Source of the DNA: an uncultured Myxococcales bacterium
Lineage (GTDB): Bacteria > Myxococcota_A > Bradymonadia > UBA7976 > UBA1532
DNA length: 7,052 bases
Reading direction: 5' to 3'
NCBI GenBank assembly: GCA_937896275.1
Contig: CALBMW010000531.1
Coordinates: 1-7,052, forward strand
In this document: one piece after another, positions 1 to 5,406 of the stretch
How positions within the stretch are numbered: position 1 is the first letter of the stretch
Layout of the letters: each line of letters opens with the position of its first letter
The notes under the pieces: generated by a model
The model's input: only the letters and a program-made list of their open reading frames with translations
What the model was told of the DNA's origin: nothing
Databases searched by the model: none
Made by a program: the position numbers and the translations under genes

Positions 1-810
1 CGGGCGAAAGGCCGGGCGGCTCGACGGCTGCGCGGTGCCGATGCGCCACGACGTGAGCTCGGGCAGCGCGGTCTCACGGCTCAAATCGGCTGTCGAGACG
101 AGGACTTGCGCGTCGCCCCAGTCCTCGCCGCTGGCCTGGGCCACGAGCGCGTCGAGCCGCAGCCGGGCCGACTCGCCGTCCAGGTCCAGCGTGTAGCTCG
201 GCACCCAGCGGGCGGCCTCGACGAAGTACTCGATCTCGAAGGCGCTCGCTTCGCTGAGGGTGAAGCGAACGCCGCGCAGGAAGCGGGGCGGCGCGGGATC
301 GGGATCGAGCGCGCCCCGGTGACGATCGTGGGCGTCCCTGACCTCGGTGCGGCGGCGGCGCAGCGCGTCGAGTTCGCCGTCGAGCGCGTCGAGGCGCTGC
401 CCGACGGTGGCGTGCAGGGCGATCAGGCTCGCGGGATCGGGCAGTTGGACGGCGCGGTCGGGGGGGGTCGAGGGCTCGAGGCCGGCGTAGAGCGCGCGGC
501 GCTCCTCCAGCGTGGCGATGCGGTCGTCGAGCTCGGCCAGCGTCAGCGTGAGGCGCCGCAGCTCGTCGGCGTGGGCGCTGCTCGGCGCGGTCGGGCTGGT
601 GGCCAGACGGCAGGCCTCGCGCACGTCGCGCACCTCGCCCGACACGGGTCGCACGCGGAGGGCGTCGGATGCGTGCAGCAGAGGCAGGTCGACCACCTCG
701 ACCGCCCCCGCGGGGCCCTCGCCGGTGCGCACCACGAGGGCGCCGTTGCGGTGGAGGGTGACGCGCGCGACGCGCGTGACCGCCCGGGGGACAGAGGTCG
801 GTTCGCTCAT
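1..810 (-). CDS. DUF4140/DUF4139 (MuiA-type) protein, C-terminus cut by window edge
   Basis: The reading frame runs from an ATG at 810 to the left edge (270 codons, no stop), so the C-terminal part is missing. Residues 11-55 fit the N-terminal DUF4140 strand-rich region (VTLHRNGALVVRTG, then VEVVDLPLLHASDALRV). Residues about 80-165 are charged and heptad-like, the coiled coil usual between the two domains. Residues 199-208 (AARWVPSYTL) and 224-240 (AQASGEDWGDAQVLVST) are hallmark motifs of DUF4139, the 'W.PsY' and 'Q.tGEDW....L.LST' signatures of the mucoidy-inhibitor MuiA family. The family's biochemical function is unknown. I see no signal peptide, so this copy is probably cytoplasmic. It follows the acyl-CoA dehydrogenase after 57 bases and could be co-transcribed or use its own promoter. 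No Shine-Dalgarno precedes the ATG. A run of eight C (coding strand) lies at 470-477, in frame. The family call is sure; the role is not. Confidence 0.87.
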   Translation of the reverse strand, partial: MSEPTSVPRAVTRVARVTLHRNGALVVRTGEGPAGAVEVVDLPLLHASDALRVRPVSGEVRDVREACRLATSPTAPSSAHADELRRLTLTLAELDDRIATLEERRALYAGLEPSTPPDRAVQLPDPASLIALHATVGQRLDALDGELDALRRRRTEVRDAHDRHRGALDPDPAPPRFLRGVRFTLSEASAFEIEYFVEAARWVPSYTLDLDGESARLRLDALVAQASGEDWGDAQVLVSTADLSRETALPELTSWRIGTAQPSSRPAFRP

Positions 811-817
811 GGCGGCG

Positions 818-823
818 ACGATA
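818..823 (-). promoter_or_regulatory. Candidate -10 box 7 bases before the DUF4139 gene start
   Basis: On the minus strand TATCGT matches TATAAT at 4 of 6 bases and ends 7 bases before the ATG at 810. There is no convincing -35 (TTGCGC at a 15-base spacing is the best). No Shine-Dalgarno is present, so if this is a promoter the mRNA would start at or near the start codon. Weak alone; it is listed because two other genes in the window show the same layout. Confidence 0.2.
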
Positions 824-867
824 CGCCGCGGGGCTGCTGCGCAAAAGGGGGGCGATCGACCTGCGGG

Positions 868-2046
868 CTACTTGATGTGCGACCGGGTCGCGAGGTCCCG
901 CGTGATGTTCTTCTGGTGCGCCTCGAGCGTCCCGCCGCCGATCTCGAGCAGCTTGGCGTCGCGCCAAAGGCGCTCGACCTGATACTCGCCCACGTAGCCG
1001 TAGCCGCCCAGCACCTGGATGGCCCGGTCCGCCACGTTCTTGGCCATCGTGGAGCAGTAGAGCTTGACCCCGTCGCTGTCGACGCGGTTGCCGGTGCCGC
1101 TCAGGGTGAGGTTGTTGGCCACCTGGTAGACGTAGCTGCGGCCGGCCTGGAACTCGGCGAAGCTCTCGGCGAGGTGGCGTTGGATCTGTCCGAAGGCGCG
1201 CAGCGGCTGGCCGAAGGATCGGCGCTCGCTGGCGTAGCGGTTCATCACCTCGATGCAGCGGCGCGCGATGCCCAGGCTCATGGCGGCCAGCGTCAGCCGC
1301 TCGATCTCGAGGTTGCGCATCATGTGCAGCGTGGCACAGCCCTCCTCGCCGACCCGATTGGCGGCCGGGATGGGGCAGTCCTCGAAGACGAGCTCGGCGG
1401 TGGGTGAGGCCCGCACCCCCAGCTTGTCGCGCAGCTTCTGGCCCAACGAGAAGCCCGCCATGCCGCGCTCGACGATGAACATGCTCAGCGCGCTGCGCGG
1501 CGCGCCCTTGACCCGCGCGTAGACCAGGAACACGTCGCCCAGGGTGTGATCGTCGACCGCGCCGTTGGTGATCCACATCTTGGCGCCGTCCAGTCGATAG
1601 CCGTCGCCGTCCCGCCGCGCGGTGGTGCTGAGCGCCAACACGTCGGTGCCCGCGCCCGGCTCGCTCATGCACATGCCGCCGATCAGCGCCCCGCTGCACG
1701 CCCCCGGCAGCAGGCGGGTGCGCTGCTCGTCGTTGCCGTTCTGCGCGAGGTTGTGGGCGAACAGCATCGAGTGGGCCAGGTAGGCCAGGCAGAAGCCGGG
1801 ATCGGCCGACGCCAGCTCCTCGTGCGCGATGACCGCGGCGGTCGCGTCCATGTCCGAGCCGCCGAACCGGTCAGGCACCGTGATGCCCAGCAGGCCCAGA
1901 TCGCCCAGCTTGCCGAAGAGCTTCTTGTTGAAGCGCTCGGCGCGGTCGTGCTCGGCCGCCTGCGGATCGACCTCCCTCTCGGCGAAGTCGCGCACCATGC
2001 GGCGCAGCGCCGCGTGCTCCTCGGTCGGGTTGAAAAGATCGGGCAT
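868..2046 (-). CDS. Acyl-CoA dehydrogenase, isovaleryl-CoA dehydrogenase-like
   Basis: A 392-residue FAD flavoenzyme of normal family length. It should oxidise an acyl-CoA to the 2,3-enoyl-CoA and pass electrons to electron-transfer flavoprotein. The N-terminal helical domain spans about 5-120, the middle beta domain about 125-225 and the C-terminal helical domain about 235-385. Both family signatures are present: CMSEPGAGTDVLA at 126-138 and QVLGGYGY...E...R...D at 344-363. The catalytic glutamate is likely Glu249 (LEIER, 246-250), the helix-G position used by isovaleryl-CoA and long-chain dehydrogenases. The site of the medium-chain enzyme's glutamate is Gly371 (IGGGT, 369-373). This points to a branched- or long-chain substrate, perhaps isovaleryl-CoA from leucine, but the exact substrate cannot be read. 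The frame is open well upstream, but the ATG at 2046 fits the family start and has a GAGAGAG ribosome binding site 4 bases before it. It lies 35 bases after the DUF4846 gene; no other leucine-pathway gene is in view. Confidence 0.94.
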   Translation of the reverse strand: MPDLFNPTEEHAALRRMVRDFAEREVDPQAAEHDRAERFNKKLFGKLGDLGLLGITVPDRFGGSDMDATAAVIAHEELASADPGFCLAYLAHSMLFAHNLAQNGNDEQRTRLLPGACSGALIGGMCMSEPGAGTDVLALSTTARRDGDGYRLDGAKMWITNGAVDDHTLGDVFLVYARVKGAPRSALSMFIVERGMAGFSLGQKLRDKLGVRASPTAELVFEDCPIPAANRVGEEGCATLHMMRNLEIERLTLAAMSLGIARRCIEVMNRYASERRSFGQPLRAFGQIQRHLAESFAEFQAGRSYVYQVANNLTLSGTGNRVDSDGVKLYCSTMAKNVADRAIQVLGGYGYVGEYQVERLWRDAKLLEIGGGTLEAHQKNITRDLATRSHIK

Positions 2047-2050
2047 CGGT

Positions 2051-2057
2051 CTCTCTC
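2051..2057 (-). promoter_or_regulatory. Ribosome binding site deciding the acyl-CoA dehydrogenase start
   Basis: On the minus strand GAGAGAG lies 4 bases before the ATG at 2046, with its GAGAG core 6 bases away. It supports this ATG over the longer in-frame extension, which would run into the DUF4846 gene in another frame. Confidence 0.5.
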
Positions 2058-2081
2058 GCGCGTCGTCGGGCCCGCACTCTA

Positions 2082-2963
2082 TCACCGGAAGCGGCGCGCG
2101 TCCGCTCGCGAGAAGGGTCGCCACGACGGCGTGTCCAGGACACCCCCACCGGTCGGCAGCACGAACCACACGCCGTCGAGCACGTCCGCCCCCACCCGTG
2201 TCAGCACGTGCAGCTCCTCGGCGGGCATGAAGCCCTGGCCGACGAGGGCCGCCCGTCGCCCGTCCGCGCCCTCGGCGACGTCGAGCAGCATCACCGCGTG
2301 CCCGGGGCCCCCAGGTTGGACGAAGACGTCGCCCGGCATGAGCGGCCGCGCCCCGACGGGGGCGCTGTCGAAGCGCAGGGACTGCGTGCCGGCGTAGCGG
2401 AACAGGTGGGTCAGCCAGCCGCGAAAGGCCGCGTGGCTGTTGGCGGTGGCGCCCCTCCGGACGCGCTCCACCTTGGCGCCGTGGACCGCGAAGCGCTCGC
2501 CGCGCCGCCAGTCCTTCCAGGCCGATCGGTCGCCGCTGGTGAAGTGATAGGCGGCCTGCTCGGCCCGCCCGTGGCTCCACAGGTACTCGGCGTGCAGGCG
2601 CAGGGCGGTGTCCGCGCACTGCTGCAGGTCGCGCGCGCCGACGTCCAGGAACACGATGGCGCTCGACGGGCGCCCGAGCCGGCGGTCGTCGTAGGCGCGC
2701 ACGTCGGTCCGGTCGGTGCGCACCGGCAGGCCGCGCAGCCAGGCGCCGAAGCTGCCCACGGGCAGCCCGATCCGGGTGAACCCGGTCGGGGTGGGGAAGC
2801 GATCGGCCAGGCGGACGAGCGTCGGCCGCTCGGCAGCGCCGGGCAGCCAGGCGTAGGGCGCGAAGGCGTCGGGGGGGGCCGGGGCGGGCGCAGCGTGGGC
2901 GCGCGGCGCCCCGACCACGAAGCAGGCGGTCAGGAGGAGCGGAAGGTGCGTCGCGCGGCCCAC
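2082..2963 (-). CDS. Exported DUF4846 family protein
   Basis: A 293-residue protein that I recognise as DUF4846, a family of unknown function. Family blocks in order are RFPTPTGFTRI (55-65), SFGAWLRGLPV (71-81), DLQQCADTALRLHAEYLW (112-129), LFRYAGTQSL (187-196), GDVFVQPGGPGHAVMLLDVA (211-230) and VGQGFMPAEELHVL (241-254). The N-terminus is a short export signal. One reading is cleavage after AHA (22-24); another is a lipobox LTAC with lipidated Cys14, though the hydrophobic stretch before it is short. The protein should act outside the cytoplasm. The start is a GTG 7 bases after the thiI stop with no clear ribosome binding site, so translation is probably coupled to thiI. A starting GTG further in would remove the signal. 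Cys116 and His222 are the obvious catalytic candidates (see findings). Function unknown; the family call is firm. Confidence 0.87.
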   Translation of the reverse strand: MGRATHLPLLLTACFVVGAPRAHAAPAPAPPDAFAPYAWLPGAAERPTLVRLADRFPTPTGFTRIGLPVGSFGAWLRGLPVRTDRTDVRAYDDRRLGRPSSAIVFLDVGARDLQQCADTALRLHAEYLWSHGRAEQAAYHFTSGDRSAWKDWRRGERFAVHGAKVERVRRGATANSHAAFRGWLTHLFRYAGTQSLRFDSAPVGARPLMPGDVFVQPGGPGHAVMLLDVAEGADGRRAALVGQGFMPAEELHVLTRVGADVLDGVWFVLPTGGGVLDTPSWRPFSRADARRFR

Positions 2964-2970
2964 GGCGGCT

Positions 2971-4191
2971 TCAACGGCGCCGGTCGGCGTCGAATTCCAC
3001 CACCTCGGTGGCCTGCACGGCGGCCTCGACGAGGCCCTCGACGTCGAGCCCGCGCTCGGCGCGATCGAGGGCCTTCGGCGTGGCCTTCACCGCCGGGTTG
3101 GCCGGCACGAACAGGGTGCAGCAGTCCTGGTGCGGCAGGATCGACGTGTCGAAGCTCCCAATCCGGCGCGCCAGGGTGATCGTCTCCTGCTTGTCGAAGC
3201 AGATCAGCGGGCGCAGCGTGAGCAGATCGGTCACCGCGTCCACGACCCGCAGGTTCTCGAGCGTCTGGCTGGCCACCTGCCCCAGGCTCTCGCCCGTGCA
3301 CAGCGCCTTGCACTTGCGCCGCTCTGCCAGGCGCGCCGCGATGCGGTACATGAAGCGCCGGTAGAGCAGCACGGTGAGGCGGTCGCCGCCGCTCTCCTTG
3401 ATCGTGCGCTGGATGTCGGTGAAGGGCACCACGTGCAGGCGCAGGCGCTGCTGGCGCGGCGCGAGCATGCGGGCGAGCGCCTCGACCTTGTCGCGGCTGG
3501 CCTCGCTGATGAAGGGCGGGGAGTGGAAGTAGACCGCGTCGACCGCGCAGCCCCGCTTCTGCGCCAGGTAGCCGGCCACCGGCGAGTCGATGCCCCCGCT
3601 CAGGAGCAGCATCACCCGCCCGGCGGTGCCCACCGGCAGCCCCCCCGCGGCGCGGAAGGTGTGGGCCCACAGGTGCGCCCGGTCCGCGCCCACCTCGATG
3701 CCCAGCTTCCGGTCGGGGGCGCGCAGATCCACCGGCAGCCCCGTGGCGTCCTGGATCGTGCCGCCCACCTGCCGGTTGATCTGGGGCGACGTGAGCGGGA
3801 AGGCCTTGTCGGTGCGCTTCGCCTCGACCGCGAAGGTGCCCACGAAGGCGCCGGCCGCGTCGGGCCACTCGGCGGCGGTCATCTCGACGGCCGCCGCCGT
3901 GATCACCTCGAGTGACGCCTCCACCCGCCGCACCGGGCTCACGCTGCTCAGCCCCGGCGTGTCGCAGGCGAGCGCGATGGCGCGCGACAAGTCGTTGGGA
4001 TCATTGAGCTTGACGAAGATTCGGCCGTGCGTCGGCTGAACCTGCGCCCCGCGCAGCTCGGCGGACAGCGCCGACTGCAGGTTGCGGACGAGCTGCTGGA
4101 AGAATTGGGCGCGGTTACGGCCCTTGAGCCAGAGCTCGCCCAGGCGGCACAGCAGCAGATCGGTGGGCGCGCGGACCGTCTGCTCAGACAT
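2971..4191 (-). CDS. thiI: tRNA 4-thiouridine synthase ThiI, without rhodanese domain
   Basis: A 406-residue cytoplasmic enzyme that adenylates uridine 8 of tRNA and replaces its oxygen with sulfur to make 4-thiouridine. The N-terminal ferredoxin-like domain (about 10-75; LLLCRLGELWLKGRNR at 12-27) is followed by a THUMP domain (about 75-180; FPLTSPQINRQVGG at 131-144). The PP-loop ATPase domain begins at 190, with ATP loop LSGGIDSP (197-204). The sulfur-accepting cysteine is in the ILPHQDCC motif (351-358; Cys357 or Cys358). HSPPFISE (223-230) and DCCTLFVP resemble Bacillus-type ThiI. It ends about where the PP-loop domain ends. The C-terminal rhodanese domain of E. coli ThiI is absent, so sulfur should come directly from a desulfurase. 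That gene is immediately upstream and overlaps by 8 bases (ATGTCTGA). A GTG at 4209 would add six residues; the ATG fits the family better. Rhodanese is the part needed for thiamine thiazole synthesis in enteric bacteria, so this copy is probably limited to tRNA. Confidence 0.96.
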   Translation of the reverse strand: MSEQTVRAPTDLLLCRLGELWLKGRNRAQFFQQLVRNLQSALSAELRGAQVQPTHGRIFVKLNDPNDLSRAIALACDTPGLSSVSPVRRVEASLEVITAAAVEMTAAEWPDAAGAFVGTFAVEAKRTDKAFPLTSPQINRQVGGTIQDATGLPVDLRAPDRKLGIEVGADRAHLWAHTFRAAGGLPVGTAGRVMLLLSGGIDSPVAGYLAQKRGCAVDAVYFHSPPFISEASRDKVEALARMLAPRQQRLRLHVVPFTDIQRTIKESGGDRLTVLLYRRFMYRIAARLAERRKCKALCTGESLGQVASQTLENLRVVDAVTDLLTLRPLICFDKQETITLARRIGSFDTSILPHQDCCTLFVPANPAVKATPKALDRAERGLDVEGLVEAAVQATEVVEFDADRRR

Positions 4192-5311
4192 GCGCCGCTC
4201 GCAGCGCACGGGTCGCGCGCCCGATCCGCCGGGCGGCCTCGTCCATCTCGTCTTCGGTGTTCAGGCGCCCGGGCGTCAGGCGCAGCCAGGCGCCCGCGTC
4301 GCGGCTCAAGCCCATCGCGCTCAGCGTGTCGCTGAACTTGCCGCCGCTGCACGCGCTGCCCGCCGAGGCGCACAGGTTGGCCGCCGACAGCGCGTTGAGC
4401 AGGGGCTCGGAGGGCAAGCCGGGGACGCAGACGTGCAGGTTGTTGCCCAGGCGCGGGCCGTCGAGCGGGGCGCCCGTGAGCCGGACGCCGGGCAGCTCCG
4501 CCTGCAGCGCGGCCCACAGGCGGTCGCGCAGTGTCGTGACGCGGGCGGCGTCCATGGCCATGCGATCGGCGGCCTCGGCCAGCGCCCACGCCAGCGGCGC
4601 CGACTGGGTGCCCCCGCGCAGCCCACGCTCCTGACCACCGCCGCGCAGCAGCGGGCGCAGCGCCACGCGCGTCCAGAGCGCGCCCACGCCCTTGGGGCCG
4701 TGCAGCTTGTGCGCGGTCACCGCCACGCAGTCCGCCCCCAGCGTGGCGACCGAGAAGGGCAGCTTGCCGAGGGCCTGGACGGCGTCCACCACCAGCCGCG
4801 CCCTGGGCGCTCGCGTCCGCACCACGCGCGCCAGCCCGGGCAGATCGTTGAGGGTGCCCACCTCGTTGTTGGCCAGCATCACCGCCACGATGCCCGTCTC
4901 GGGCCCGATCGCCCCCGCGAGGGCGTCCCGGGTCACCCGGCCCCACGCGTCCACGGGCACGACGTCGAGGCCCCAGCCTCGCCCTTCGAGCACCCGCGCC
5001 GCCTCGACCACCGCCGGGTGCTCCACCGCCGAGATCGCCACGCGGCGCGGCGTCTCGCCCGCGCTGCCCAGCACGGCCATCCCCAACGACTCGGTGCCGC
5101 CGCTGGTGAAGATCACCTCGTCGGCGCGACCGCCGAGGCGGCGCGCGAGCTGGTCGCGCGCCGCCTCGAGCGCCTTGCCGGCGGCGCGCCCGGGGGGGTG
5201 CGTCGACGAGGGGTTGCCGAAGAGCGTGAGGTGACGCTCGGCCAGCCCGGCCGCGACCACCGGGTCCAGGGGCGTCGTCGCGCCGTTGTCGAGGTAGATG
5301 AGCGTTTGCAT
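4184..5311 (-). CDS. Class I cysteine desulfurase (NifS/IscS/NifZ-like)
   Basis: A 375-residue PLP enzyme that converts L-cysteine to alanine and holds the sulfur as a persulfide on an active-site cysteine. Fold-type I aminotransferase landmarks appear in order: LDNGATTPLDP (7-17), GNPSSTH (32-38), FTSGGTES (68-75), His98 in VEHPAV stacking on PLP, LANNEVGT (146-153), VDAVQA (175-180, Asp176 and Gln179), and TAHKLHGPKGVG (199-210) with PLP lysine Lys202. Then come GGGQERGLRGGT (224-235) and the mobile loop CASAGSACSG (314-323) with catalytic Cys321, ending in LRLTPGRLNTEDEMD (343-357). It is slightly shorter than E. coli IscS (404 residues), close to Bacillus NifZ. No iscU, iscA or iscR flanks it; the next gene is thiI, overlapping its stop. 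It is therefore more likely the dedicated sulfur donor of ThiI than the general Fe-S enzyme, though it could do both. It starts at ATG 5311 with no Shine-Dalgarno. Confidence 0.95.
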   Translation of the reverse strand: MQTLIYLDNGATTPLDPVVAAGLAERHLTLFGNPSSTHPPGRAAGKALEAARDQLARRLGGRADEVIFTSGGTESLGMAVLGSAGETPRRVAISAVEHPAVVEAARVLEGRGWGLDVVPVDAWGRVTRDALAGAIGPETGIVAVMLANNEVGTLNDLPGLARVVRTRAPRARLVVDAVQALGKLPFSVATLGADCVAVTAHKLHGPKGVGALWTRVALRPLLRGGGQERGLRGGTQSAPLAWALAEAADRMAMDAARVTTLRDRLWAALQAELPGVRLTGAPLDGPRLGNNLHVCVPGLPSEPLLNALSAANLCASAGSACSGGKFSDTLSAMGLSRDAGAWLRLTPGRLNTEDEMDEAARRIGRATRALRAAHV

Positions 5312-5319
5312 GGTGCGCC

Positions 5320-5348
5320 CGTTTACCGGCGTGGGCCCACGGATTCAA
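5320..5348 (-). promoter_or_regulatory. Candidate promoter of the desulfurase-thiI operon
   Basis: On the minus strand TTGAAT (5343-5348; 4 of 6 to TTGACA) is followed by an exact 17-base spacer and TAAACG (5320-5325; 3 of 6 to TATAAT). Only 8 bases separate the -10 box from the ATG at 5311. With no Shine-Dalgarno there, this predicts a leaderless mRNA. These are among the few AT-rich stretches in the intergenic region, but the -10 match is poor. Confidence 0.33.
5330..5341. repeat. 12-base perfect palindrome in the promoter spacer
   Basis: CGTGGGCCCACG is its own reverse complement and lies wholly between the candidate -35 and -10 boxes of the desulfurase promoter, a usual position for a repressor or MerR-type operator. 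Palindromes of this length can arise by chance in such GC-rich DNA, so an operator role is only a suggestion. A second, shorter palindrome, GCCCCGGGGC, is at 5356-5365. Confidence 0.35.
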
Positions 5349-5394
5349 GCGCGGCGCCCCGGGGCCGGCTGGACGGGTTGCCGCCGCGGCCGTC

Positions 5395-5400
5395 AGGGTG
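5395..5400 (+). promoter_or_regulatory. Ribosome binding site deciding the hemW start
   Basis: AGGGTG ends 6 bases before the ATG at 5407. It supports this ATG over the in-frame GTG at 5398, which would sit inside the site itself. I found no convincing promoter for hemW in the 95-base gap. Confidence 0.6.
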
Positions 5401-5406
5401 TCGCCC

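Noticed and set aside
106..1407. A 433-codon open frame on the plus strand, opposite the DUF4139 and acyl-CoA dehydrogenase genes
   Set aside because: It runs antisense across two genes with clear family motifs; its translation is low-complexity and matches nothing I know. GC-rich DNA leaves such frames open by chance.
2047..2619. N-terminal extension of the acyl-CoA dehydrogenase frame by about 190 codons
   Set aside because: The extra residues are Arg/Ala/Gly-rich, overlap the DUF4846 gene in another frame, and the family start plus a ribosome binding site are at 2046.
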